From contig JALSUN010000113.1 of NCBI GenBank assembly GCA_027061425.1, positions 1 to 33,473 on the forward strand: a DNA stretch of 33,473 bases, written 5' to 3'. Source of the stretch: Helicobacteraceae bacterium (GTDB lineage Bacteria > Campylobacterota > Campylobacteria > Campylobacterales > Sulfurimonadaceae). Shown here piece after piece: positions 23,311 through 30,654 of this stretch (within the stretch, counting starts at the first letter, position 1; each line of letters opens with the position of its first letter). Made by a program: the position numbers and the translations under genes. The notes under the pieces are model-generated. The model saw only the letters and a list, made by a program, of their open reading frames with translations, did not search any database and was not told where the DNA came from.

Positions 23311-23731
23311 GGAGCTGTTTTATAAACTGGGTTGAACTCATGACAGGTATCTCATCACTGTAAAAGCCTTTGTCATTGGAGATGATAAGCTCACACCCCT
23401 CTTTTTGTGCCAAGATATACTGGATGGTGTCTTCGAAATCTTTGAAGTTTGGATTTTCTTGCATGAGTTGGCAAGTTTGAGCAATTTCACGATTGGAGAA
23501 GTCAATAACAGTCAAAGTCTTATTGGTATCTTCTATTTTGTTGAGTACATCCATCTTGTTCTTTTTAGCATATACATAATAGATCGTAGTGATGATGTCA
23601 CAACTTGTAAAAAGTTCTATTTTGTTTTCTAAAATATAGATATAGGTTTCTAAACTCTCTTTTGCACTTGGTCGCTCTGGATCAAACACATCCAAGATAA
23701 TGTTGGCATCAAAAAAGACCTTTTTATACAT
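23303..23731 (-). CDS. PIN-domain toxin (VapC-like)
   Basis: The 142-residue protein has the PIN pattern: KKVFFDANIILDVF (first acidic pair), then FEDTIQYILAQKEGCELIISNDKGF with the later acidic residues, and VMSSTQFI at the end. PIN toxins cleave RNA with Mg2+. I prefer the ATG at 23731 over the longer frame to 23785 because it gives the family start and the usual 8-base overlap with the antitoxin gene (ATGTATAA). Confidence 0.88.
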   Translation of the reverse strand: MYKKVFFDANIILDVFDPERPSAKESLETYIYILENKIELFTSCDIITTIYYVYAKKNKMDVLNKIEDTNKTLTVIDFSNREIAQTCQLMQENPNFKDFEDTIQYILAQKEGCELIISNDKGFYSDEIPVMSSTQFIKQLHV

Positions 23732-23957
23732 CCATTTCCGCTTTAATGGACTGTACACTTTTGCCCACAAAGAGGCCATTTGCACTGCCAGCGATTCTAT
23801 GTAGTGCTTCTAACTTTTCTTGAACTGAGATCTCTTGATACTTTTCTTCTATGAGATTACGTACAATTTCTGTTTGTGTGGTACCGTCGCGTTTTGCGAT
23901 CTCTTTAAGGTGCTCTGCAATCTCTTCGTCAAATACAAAATTTTTACGTATAGTCAT
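23724..23957 (-). CDS. Ribbon-helix-helix antitoxin
   Basis: The 77-residue protein starts with a beta-strand and two helices typical of CopG/RHH DNA-binding antitoxins (MTIRKNFVFDEEIAEHLKEIAKRDGTTQTEIVRNLIEEKY). The C-terminal tail probably wraps the PIN toxin. It is the first gene of the minus-strand run, has AAAAGGA before its ATG and a TATAAT upstream, so it probably represses its own promoter. That promoter might also feed the downstream citrate-lyase-like and wbp genes. Confidence 0.88.
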   Translation of the reverse strand: MTIRKNFVFDEEIAEHLKEIAKRDGTTQTEIVRNLIEEKYQEISVQEKLEALHRIAGSANGLFVGKSVQSIKAEMDV

Positions 23958-23975
23958 GAGTAATCCTTTTTATGT

Positions 23976-23981
23976 ATTATA
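23976..23981 (-). promoter_or_regulatory. Candidate -10 box of the RHH/PIN operon
   Basis: Minus-strand TATAAT lies about 20 bases upstream of the antitoxin ATG. The -35 position falls in heptad array K and has no consensus. Confidence 0.5.
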
Positions 23982-23990
23982 GCGTATGTA

Positions 23991-24030
23991 TTGGTCTTTA
24001 GTTTTTAGTCTCTGGTTTTTGGATTATTGT
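23991..24030. repeat. Heptad array in the divergent promoter region (array K)
   Basis: On the plus strand: TTGGTCT TTAGTTT TTAGTCT CTGGTTT TTGGATT ATTGT. It fills much of the 100-base gap between the divergent antitoxin and methyltransferase genes. Confidence 0.85.
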
Positions 24031-24053
24031 GATTAATTTGAAGTGTGCTTTAC

Positions 24054-24059
24054 TATAAT
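24054..24059 (+). promoter_or_regulatory. TATAAT directly before the methyltransferase start
   Basis: A consensus -10 word ends immediately before ATG 24060 and six bases before ATG 24066. If used, transcription would begin at or near the start codon, giving a leaderless message. No Shine-Dalgarno sequence is seen before either ATG. Confidence 0.4.
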
Positions 24060-24647
24060 ATGGCTATGAGTCGCATAGATAATAGTAAATATTATGATGA
24101 GGTTGTTGCCCGTCATGGTGATAGTGCACAAGGTGTCCACTGGAATTCACAACAAACACAGTATAGACGTTTCGAGGTGCTGTTGGAGTTTTTGGAGTTG
24201 GACGAGGGTGTCTCTTTGGTAGATGTCGGCTGTGGGTTTGGTGCTTTATATGGCTATTTAAATGAGAAAAAGATGCCTTTTAAAGAGTATCTTGGGTTTG
24301 AAATCATGCCGTCTATGGTCGACGTGGCCAAAGCAAAAGGCATTAATGTTTGTGAGGGTGATGTTTTGACTATGCCCTTACCCAAAGCAGATTATTACCT
24401 CTGTAGTGGGGCGATGAACATCTTGACTAGAGATGAAACAAGACTGTTTATAAAGCGTTGTTTGGAGGCTTCAGAAAGAGGCTTTGTCTTTAATTTGCTA
24501 GAGGGTACGGACGAATCAATGGTTTATAACTATTACAGAGTAGAGGAGATAGAACTGCTTGCTGATGAACTGGGTGTAAAGTGCCAGACAAAGAGCGGCT
24601 ATATTGAGCGGGACTTTACAGTTTTTCTTGAAAAGAATAAAGTGTAA
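24060..24647 (+). CDS. SAM-dependent class I methyltransferase
   Basis: The protein has about 195 residues, with a clear motif I (SLVDVGCGFGALYGYL), an acidic YLGFEIMPSMVDVA, and a DYYLCSGAMNIL motif after the fourth strand. The opening SKYYDEVVARHGDSAQGVHW is seen in small methyltransferases of surface-polysaccharide loci. The substrate is unknown. ORF-track GTG 24045 is less likely; ATG 24060 or 24066 is preferred. It is divergent from the antitoxin gene, and asnB follows after about 100 bases. Confidence 0.8.
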   Translation: MAMSRIDNSKYYDEVVARHGDSAQGVHWNSQQTQYRRFEVLLEFLELDEGVSLVDVGCGFGALYGYLNEKKMPFKEYLGFEIMPSMVDVAKAKGINVCEGDVLTMPLPKADYYLCSGAMNILTRDETRLFIKRCLEASERGFVFNLLEGTDESMVYNYYRVEEIELLADELGVKCQTKSGYIERDFTVFLEKNKV

Positions 24648-24700
24648 AGTGGACATGGAAAATTGGGATAATATGACAGCGATAAAGCGAAGTGCACTTC

Positions 24701-24731
24701 ATTTAACATTCAACATTCAACATTCAACATT
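24701..24731. repeat. Short ATTCAAC array upstream of asnB (array L)
   Basis: ATTTAAC is followed by three exact ATTCAAC units and a partial ATT. It is the same unit as the 11-copy array at 502-578, about 24 kb away. It ends six bases before the AAAGGA ribosome binding site of asnB. Confidence 0.95.
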
Positions 24732-24749
24732 GTTCCAAAGGAACCCCTA

Positions 24750-26558
24750 GTGTGTGCCGTCTTTGGAATTTTAGGAGATTATAACCCTAATCAAGCCCGT
24801 CAAGCACTCTCTACCATGGCCCATCGTGGCCCTGATTACTGTGGAATTGTAGAACAGAAGCGTCTCTTTTTTGCACATAACCGCTTGAGTATTATTGCCT
24901 TAGATCAAAAAGCACATCAGCCTATGCGCCATGGTGATGTTTTACTGAGTTTTAATGGTGAGATCTACAATCATAACGTGTTACGACAAGAACTCTCTAA
25001 CGTGTTTGCTTTCACAAGTGATTCAGACACGGAAGTGTTGTTGGCTGCATATAAAAAATGGGGATTGAACTTTGTTGATCATCTGGTAGGGATGTTTGCT
25101 ATTGCCTTGCTTGATGGTACTGACCTCTATCTTATACGTGATCGTCTGGGTAAAAAGCCACTTTATTACTTGCAAAATAGAGAGCAGTTTATATTTGCTT
25201 CAGAGATCAAAGGACTGACGCCATTTTTAACAAAAAAGAGTCTGAACAAAGATGCGCTGAGTAGCTATCTTGGCTTTTTATCACCCACGCCACCACACAC
25301 TTTTTTTAAAGGGATTAAAAAGTTAGGTGCTGGAGAAATTTTGCATTTTAAAGATGAAAAAATAGAAGTCAAATCTTATTATTCACTGCTTGACACACCT
25401 TCATCGCGTATTACAGATAAAACTATAGCTACTGAAAAGATCGAACATGATTTAGTTGAGAGTATTCAGCTACGCCTAAATGCTGATGTTCCTATGGCTT
25501 CTCTACTTTCAGGGGGCATAGACAGTGCTTTGATCGCAGCGATAGCAAAAGAGCAGGGGACGTCTCTTGAGACCTTTACTTTAGGTTATACTGAGTACCA
25601 AAACTATGATGAACGTGCCAATGCCAAGTTTACCGCTGATGCCTTGGGTATTAAAAACAGGGCTGTAGAAATTTCTCAAGATGACTTTATAGGGGCGAGT
25701 GAAAAGGTTTTTGATGCGATGGACGAACCACTCAACGATCCTGCGGCCATTCCGTTATATCTTTTGTTTGAGGGTATTAAAAAAGAGGGCTATAAAGTGG
25801 TGTTGAGTGGAGAGGGAAGTGATGAGCTTTTTTTAGGGTATCGTCAATACTTTGAGTATTTGGACATTGAAAAAGCAGTCACTCTGCAACACAAAAATTG
25901 GCTCAAAAAGTACTTTCGTTCCAACTTCTCTATGAACCGTGAGTGGGAGTGGTACAAACGTGTATTTGATGAACAACTACTTTTCAGGACATCAGGTGAG
26001 AAGTTTACAGATCTACAAAAAAACAGTATATTGCGTCAAAATATTAAAGATGGGGATGGACTGCGATTTTTAGAACCTTATCGTAAGCAGTTTGAGATGA
26101 GCAGTCACACAGACCCCAGTGTCTGGTACAGTTATATTGATCTGCAGCTTTTTCAAGCAGAGCATTTCCTTACCAAACTTGACCGGGTCTCAATGGCACA
26201 TTCTATAGAGTCTCGTACCCCCTTTTTGGATCATCATTTAGCAGAGACGGTGTTTAGCATCGATCCAAAACTGCGATATGAAAAAGGTGTTACCAAAGAT
26301 CTTTTAAAGCAGGTGGCTTCCAAGTACTTGCCACAAGAGGTGATTGCTCGTAAGAAAAAAGGTTTTTCGAACCCCTATATGGAGTGGCTGGTTGCTTCTG
26401 GGAATATAGATCTTATAGAAAAGGTAAACAGAGAGACAGGACTTTTCAATACGAAAATTTTACAAGAGTACATCACCATGGGAAAACGTGGACGTTTTAA
26501 ACAACATGTTTGGGGGCTTTATGTTCTCTCCTACTGGATTAATCAGCATCTTTTATAA
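24750..26558 (+). CDS. asnB: Glutamine-dependent asparagine synthetase family (AsnB-type amidotransferase)
   Basis: The 602-residue protein has an N-terminal class II glutaminase domain beginning Met-Cys-Ala-Val-Phe-Gly, so Cys2 is the nucleophile, with HRGPDYCG and SFNGEIYNH. The synthetase domain has the ATP P-loop LSGGIDSALIAA and LSGEGSDELFLGY. The start is GTG, which must be right because Cys2 has to follow it; AAAGGA lies 7 bases upstream. It may be true asparagine synthetase, but paralogues in O-antigen loci amidate uronic-acid sugars, and the wbpABDE product is such a sugar. The glycan role is inference. Confidence 0.9.
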   Translation: MCAVFGILGDYNPNQARQALSTMAHRGPDYCGIVEQKRLFFAHNRLSIIALDQKAHQPMRHGDVLLSFNGEIYNHNVLRQELSNVFAFTSDSDTEVLLAAYKKWGLNFVDHLVGMFAIALLDGTDLYLIRDRLGKKPLYYLQNREQFIFASEIKGLTPFLTKKSLNKDALSSYLGFLSPTPPHTFFKGIKKLGAGEILHFKDEKIEVKSYYSLLDTPSSRITDKTIATEKIEHDLVESIQLRLNADVPMASLLSGGIDSALIAAIAKEQGTSLETFTLGYTEYQNYDERANAKFTADALGIKNRAVEISQDDFIGASEKVFDAMDEPLNDPAAIPLYLLFEGIKKEGYKVVLSGEGSDELFLGYRQYFEYLDIEKAVTLQHKNWLKKYFRSNFSMNREWEWYKRVFDEQLLFRTSGEKFTDLQKNSILRQNIKDGDGLRFLEPYRKQFEMSSHTDPSVWYSYIDLQLFQAEHFLTKLDRVSMAHSIESRTPFLDHHLAETVFSIDPKLRYEKGVTKDLLKQVASKYLPQEVIARKKKGFSNPYMEWLVASGNIDLIEKVNRETGLFNTKILQEYITMGKRGRFKQHVWGLYVLSYWINQHLL

Positions 26559-26575
26559 AAATCCGTATAATCATC

Positions 26576-28408
26576 ATGATGAAAATATTACTTAAACTCT
26601 TTTTTCTCTCCATTTTGATGCTCTCTTGTGCAGAGGCAGTAGCTATTGATGTGACAAAAGTACCACTTTCTCTTTTAGAACGCAGCAGCGTCTATTATGA
26701 TCAAGAGACTCTCTCTTTTGAAGAGATCAAACATAAACCCTTTATGGCCATGCATCAAAGTTATATTAACCGATCGTTTGATGCCAAGACAACAGTCTGG
26801 GTGCAATTGGATTTTACAAACAGCAGTGAAGAAGAGGTCGATCGTGTGTTAGAGATAGACAACCCACGACTTGAGTACATTACGATGTATGATGGTAAAA
26901 GAGTAGAAACACGAGGTCTTTTAGCGGTAGATAAACTAGAAGGGCATATTTATCCTGCTTACTCGCTACACTTTCAGCCACATGAACAGCGTGTCATATG
27001 GTTGAAAGTCAAAAACAGTACAACAGCCTTACAGTTTGAATTAATGTTAAAGTCTCCACGTGAGTACCATCAAGATGACCATATCCGCCAAAACAGTATT
27101 GTTTTTTTTCTTGGCATGATCAGTGCTTTCTTACTTTTATCCGTGGTGCTTTACTTTTATCTTAAAGACAATAGCTACCTTTTTTACGCATTTTACCTGT
27201 TGACCTTACTTTTCCAGCAGATGACCTATGTGGGACTGTTACCCTTGTTGGTACCGCAGTGGTTTACAGATATAGATAATGTCATCGCAGTACCTAAAGT
27301 CAGTATTATGATCATAGCTGCAGCGTGGTATGCCATGCATTTTTTAAAAACTGAGAGATACCCCAAAATCCATCGTGCATATCTGTGTATTATAGTAATC
27401 CTGTTTATATTAATGCCGATCATCGGAACGCCTTATTTCTATGTTCCTGAAATACCTGTACTTATCGGGTTCTTCTTTATCCTTTTTAATACATTTACCG
27501 GTATCTACAGCTATAAAAAAGGGTACAAGCCGGCACGTTTTTTTATAGCTGGTTGGTTGGTTCTCGTTGTTGCGTACCTTGTGATGATTGCAGATACTCT
27601 GGGAATAATCAATGGAATTCATAAGGTTCCAGGCCTTCTGTTATGGGCGACTACATTAGAATCAATGTTACTGTTGTTAGCTTTTATAGACCATTTTAGT
27701 ATCTTACAGAGAGAAAAAGAGAGACTCCATGATGATTTTGTTCTAGAGTATAACTTACGACAAAACATTATTGAAAATGAGGTGCGAGAGAAGACTTCTG
27801 CTCTCTTTAACATGGCAGAACAAAAAGAGCTTCTTTTTAAAGAGCTACACCACAGAGTTAAAAATAACTTACAGCTTATTTTATCACTGTTGCGGCTTCA
27901 AGCAGACAAACGTGAGTGTGGAGAAGGAAATGATATTTTACATCAGCTAGAGGGTCGTGTGCTTGCTATAGCAAGAACGCATCAGCTTCTAAGTTATACC
28001 AGCGATACCGTTGAGATTATTGATATGCAGGAGTATGTAGAAGATTATATAGAAGAGATAGAGAACACGCTAGACGATAAAGAAATCGTGTTTCATTGTA
28101 ATATAGAGGCAAAATTACCACTGAAAGAGGCTACCTATGTTGGCTTGGTGATTAATGAACTGGTAACAAATGCTATAAAGTATGCTTTTGATGAGCAGGG
28201 CGGTAACATCTACATCAACCTCAAAAAAGTGGATGGTAAGTTTCAGTTTGAGATTTCAGATGATGGACGTGGGTATAATAGTAATGAAGTTTCAGACATA
28301 AGCTTGGGGCTTACTCTAGTCAAGAGTTTGATCGAAGAACAACTTGAAGGTACCATAGCTTATAAAAAAAGTAAAGGTACTCAATACGTAATGAGGTTTG
28401 GATTATGA
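26576..28408 (+). CDS. 7TMR-DISM sensor histidine kinase with HisKA_2 domain
   Basis: The 610-residue protein has a signal peptide (about 1-23), a periplasmic beta-rich 7TMR-DISMED2-like domain (about 25-160) with WVQLDFTN and VIWLKVKN, seven membrane helices (about 172-375), a short coiled coil (375-418), the H-box ELHHRVKNNLQLI with probable phospho-His426, and a HATPase domain with NELVTNAIKYA, DDGRGYN and SLGLTLVKSL. The periplasmic fold is often thought to sense carbohydrate-like ligands. It starts 17 bases after asnB, with a TATAAT in that short gap, and overlaps the regulator gene by ATGA. Confidence 0.92.
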   Translation: MMKILLKLFFLSILMLSCAEAVAIDVTKVPLSLLERSSVYYDQETLSFEEIKHKPFMAMHQSYINRSFDAKTTVWVQLDFTNSSEEEVDRVLEIDNPRLEYITMYDGKRVETRGLLAVDKLEGHIYPAYSLHFQPHEQRVIWLKVKNSTTALQFELMLKSPREYHQDDHIRQNSIVFFLGMISAFLLLSVVLYFYLKDNSYLFYAFYLLTLLFQQMTYVGLLPLLVPQWFTDIDNVIAVPKVSIMIIAAAWYAMHFLKTERYPKIHRAYLCIIVILFILMPIIGTPYFYVPEIPVLIGFFFILFNTFTGIYSYKKGYKPARFFIAGWLVLVVAYLVMIADTLGIINGIHKVPGLLLWATTLESMLLLLAFIDHFSILQREKERLHDDFVLEYNLRQNIIENEVREKTSALFNMAEQKELLFKELHHRVKNNLQLILSLLRLQADKRECGEGNDILHQLEGRVLAIARTHQLLSYTSDTVEIIDMQEYVEDYIEEIENTLDDKEIVFHCNIEAKLPLKEATYVGLVINELVTNAIKYAFDEQGGNIYINLKKVDGKFQFEISDDGRGYNSNEVSDISLGLTLVKSLIEEQLEGTIAYKKSKGTQYVMRFGL

Positions 28409-29082
28409 GTCAAAAGGTATTAATAGTAGAAGATGAAAGTATTGTTGCTATGGAGATAGCATCATATGTTAAAAACTTAGGTTATGAGGTTATAGACACT
28501 GTGTCAAATGCAGAAGATGCAGTACAAACTGCTTTAGAGCAGACTCCTGATGTCATTTTGATGGATGTACGGCTAAAAGGTGAAGAGGACGGGATCAGTG
28601 CAGCAAAACGCATTACTGAACATCAAAAGATTGCTATTATATACATCACTGCTTTTAGTGATGATGAGAGTATTGAACGGGCGATTGAGACAAACCCTGC
28701 AGCTTACCTTACCAAGCCTTTTAACCGTAAAGAGTTGGCTGCGGCTCTTAAAATAGCGATGAAACGTACTATACTTCAAGGTAATTATGAACGGGTAGGA
28801 GCCATTAAAATAAGTGATGAATTTAGTTTTGACCCAGTAGAGAAGCAACTTATATGTTGTGGCGAATTTGTCCATTTAACTAAAAAAGAGAAAGAGTTGT
28901 TAGAAGTTCTGTTGGATGCAAAAAAGCAGATAGTAGATATGTATATGATAGAACTTAGAGTATGGCCGGACAAGGTTCCTAATGAAAACACAAGACGGGG
29001 TCTCATCGCCAGACTTCGTGCTAAATTAAAACATCAATTTGTTGAGACTGTTCCAGGGCAAGGGTATAGGCTAAATTACTAG
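28405..29082 (+). CDS. Response regulator, receiver plus OmpR/PhoB-type winged helix
   Basis: The 225-residue protein has a receiver domain with the acidic pair Glu9/Asp10, phospho-acceptor Asp54 (ILMDVRLKG), Thr82 and Lys104 (YLTKPF). A Trans_reg_C winged helix follows (about 150-225): LTKKEKELLEVLL, then RRGLIARLRAKLK as recognition helix and VETVPGQGYRLNY. It should be phosphorylated by the adjacent kinase. HisKA_2 kinases pair more often with other output types, so the OmpR output is slightly unusual. The tandem 11-bp repeat just downstream of the gene is a good candidate for its binding site. Confidence 0.93.
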   Translation: MSQKVLIVEDESIVAMEIASYVKNLGYEVIDTVSNAEDAVQTALEQTPDVILMDVRLKGEEDGISAAKRITEHQKIAIIYITAFSDDESIERAIETNPAAYLTKPFNRKELAAALKIAMKRTILQGNYERVGAIKISDEFSFDPVEKQLICCGEFVHLTKKEKELLEVLLDAKKQIVDMYMIELRVWPDKVPNENTRRGLIARLRAKLKHQFVETVPGQGYRLNY

Positions 29083-29101
29083 AAAATGTCATAAATATCA
29101 C

Positions 29102-29137
29102 TTTTGAAACGTTTTTGAAACGTTAATCATATATACT
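29102..29137 (+). promoter_or_regulatory. Tandem TTTTGAAACGT x2 regulator box and -10 of the lipoprotein gene
   Basis: Two perfect, adjacent 11-base copies of TTTTGAAACGT (29102-29112 and 29113-29123) are followed by TATACT at 29132-29137. Direct repeats with 11-bp spacing one helical turn apart are the usual binding architecture of OmpR/PhoB-family regulators, and no good -35 is present, as at activated promoters. Confidence 0.65.
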
Positions 29138-29181
29138 AGTTTTTAGAAGAGAAATTTCTCTTAAAATGAAAAGGATTTAAA

Positions 29182-29763
29182 ATGAATTATCTTGTAAAAC
29201 AGGTCGTTTTAGGTAGTGTTATCGGTTTGATGAGTATGGGTCTAAGTGGTTGTGGTGGTGCAGGTGTGACGCCAGAACACCAAGCGCAAGTTGACCAACA
29301 TGCACAGATGTACACACAGGTCGGAATGTTTGTACAAGGAACCAAGGTAGATACTTTAAATTTTACCTTGGGGTTCCCTGTACCTGTTAACAGTATCGTG
29401 TTTTATGAAGATATTAATTCTAAACAGTTGGCGTTTACAGTTGACGACAAACGTTTTTATATAAGAAACAACCCAAGATACTCTAAAACAACGATGGATC
29501 AGATGATGGATCGTTATTTTGGAACTCAAAAAGTGGATCTCTCTAAGTTCACTGACGCTGAGAAAAAAGCTATTGCATCTAACAAGGTTGAGGTAGGGAT
29601 GAGTAAAGAAGCAGTTATATTAGCTATAGGTTACCCTCCAGCACACACAACACCATCACTACAACAAGATGAGTGGAAGTATTGGAAGTTCCAACATGGT
29701 TATGCCCAAGACACCATCATCTATCACTTTAAAGACAACAAAGTCTCTGAAATCCAAGACTAA
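29182..29763 (+). CDS. Lipoprotein with BamE/SmpA-like C-terminal domain
   Basis: The 193-residue protein has a lipoprotein signal peptide ending in the lipobox LSGC (lipid-attached Cys at about residue 24), followed by GGAG. The C-terminal 70 residues (KVEVGMSKEAVILAIGYPPAHTT... through HFKDNKVSEIQ) match the BamE/SmpA-type beta-alpha fold, whose hallmark is VxxGMSKEEVxxxLGxP. The central part, with FTLGFPVPVNSIVFYED, is not recognised. It may act at the outer membrane. AAAGGA precedes the ATG, and a perfect 16-base palindrome (AAGAGAAATTTCTCTT, 29147-29162) lies in the leader. It is probably a target of the two-component system. Confidence 0.82.
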   Translation: MNYLVKQVVLGSVIGLMSMGLSGCGGAGVTPEHQAQVDQHAQMYTQVGMFVQGTKVDTLNFTLGFPVPVNSIVFYEDINSKQLAFTVDDKRFYIRNNPRYSKTTMDQMMDRYFGTQKVDLSKFTDAEKKAIASNKVEVGMSKEAVILAIGYPPAHTTPSLQQDEWKYWKFQHGYAQDTIIYHFKDNKVSEIQD

Positions 29764-29778
29764 TATAACGTACACTTT

Positions 29779-29810
29779 AAGAGGTGCCTTTTCACACGAC
29801 ACCTCTTCTT
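29779..29810 (+). terminator. Terminator after the lipoprotein gene
   Basis: An 8-bp perfect stem (AAGAGGTG / CACCTCTT, 13-base loop) is followed by CTT. The T-run is short, so efficiency may be moderate. Confidence 0.55.
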
Positions 29811-29878
29811 GAAACTTCAAGCATTCTCACAAACAAACTTTCTCTCTAAATTTCAATAAACTCTTTATGCATCTCTGT

Positions 29879-29884
29879 TATGAT
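29879..29884 (+). promoter_or_regulatory. Candidate -10 box of the ArsC-like gene
   Basis: TATGAT lies 30 bases before the ATG of the ArsC-like gene, in the gap after the lipoprotein terminator. No clear -35 is seen. Confidence 0.4.
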
Positions 29885-29914
29885 TTCTAAAAATTAATAA
29901 CGTAGGAAGATAAA

Positions 29915-30268
29915 ATGAGTGATATTCAAATATGGCACAATCCAAGATGTTCAAAATCTCGTCAGGCGATGGAGATCCTAGAAGAGAATGGTGTAGAAGC
30001 TGAGGTGGTAAAGTACCTTGATGCAGAGCTAGATGAAGCGATGATAAAATCACTGCTTTTAAAACTAGATATTGATGCTATAGACCTGATGCGCACCAAA
30101 GAAGATAAATTTAAAGAGCTGAAACTTGACCAGGTCGGTGACGAAGGTGTTCTTATCCGTGCGATGGTACGTTTTCCTAAGCTCATAGAACGTCCTATCG
30201 TTATTAAAGGAAATCAAGCTGTGATCGGTCGACCACCAGAAAAAATTATAGCGTTTCTGAATAGCTAG
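29915..30268 (+). CDS. ArsC/Spx-family thioredoxin-fold protein (arsenate reductase-like)
   Basis: The 117-residue protein has the glutaredoxin-dependent ArsC motif HNPRCSKSR (catalytic Cys12) and the C-terminal RFPKLIERPIVI...AVIGRPPE, which includes the arginine that stabilises the thiolate-arsenate. It may reduce arsenate, but many chromosomal members (YfgD/YffB-like) have no proven arsenate role. No ars operon partner is nearby, so the arsenic function is uncertain. GGAAGA precedes the start. Confidence 0.88.
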   Translation: MSDIQIWHNPRCSKSRQAMEILEENGVEAEVVKYLDAELDEAMIKSLLLKLDIDAIDLMRTKEDKFKELKLDQVGDEGVLIRAMVRFPKLIERPIVIKGNQAVIGRPPEKIIAFLNS

Positions 30269-30356
30269 TACTTTTAAGTATATTTGAAAATATAGATGTG
30301 TGTATGCGCGGTGTAAACAGAAGATATGTCATAGATTAAATAGAGAGGTCGGGGGT

Positions 30357-30376
30357 AGACGGCAAAGTTGCCGTCT
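30357..30376. terminator. Strong hairpin between convergent ArsC-like and DUF465-like genes
   Basis: A perfect inverted repeat AGACGGCAA-AG-TTGCCGTCT (9-bp arms) lies between the two gene ends. It has no T-run on either strand. It could be a factor-assisted or bidirectional transcription end, or an mRNA-stabilising hairpin. Confidence 0.5.
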
Positions 30377-30383
30377 GGAAAGA

Positions 30384-30620
30384 TTAAAGATTATGCTCTT
30401 TTTTGTACGCCATTAAGATGCCATAAGCCTCGTCTTTAAGAAGAAGTTTCTCTTTTTTAAGTGCTTCAAGCTCAAGGTCAGTCATAGGAATATCGCCATT
30501 TTCTGCTTTTGCGATCTTGTCGTCAAGTGCATTGTGCTTGTCAAAAATGTTTAAGAAGTGTGCATTCTCATTTCCGTTTTCTTTCATGTGTGTGATGATT
30601 TCTCTGTATTCGTGTAACAT
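30384..30620 (-). CDS. Small YdcH/DUF465-like protein
   Basis: The 78-residue, highly charged, probably two-helix coiled-coil protein matches the DUF465 pattern: HFLNIFDKHNALDDKIAKAE, then LEALKKEKLLLKDEAYGIL. The family's function is unknown. A good AAGGA lies before the ATG and a TATAAT sits 29 bases upstream, so it can be transcribed on its own. Confidence 0.85.
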   Translation of the reverse strand: MLHEYREIITHMKENGNENAHFLNIFDKHNALDDKIAKAENGDIPMTDLELEALKKEKLLLKDEAYGILMAYKKEHNL

Positions 30621-30648
30621 TGTCTGTCCTTATGTATTTATAAACGGA

Positions 30649-30654
30649 ATTATA
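30649..30654 (-). promoter_or_regulatory. Candidate -10 box of the DUF465-like gene
   Basis: Minus-strand TATAAT (context CGCTATAATTCC) overlaps the stop codon of the preceding membrane-protein gene. Confidence 0.5.
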
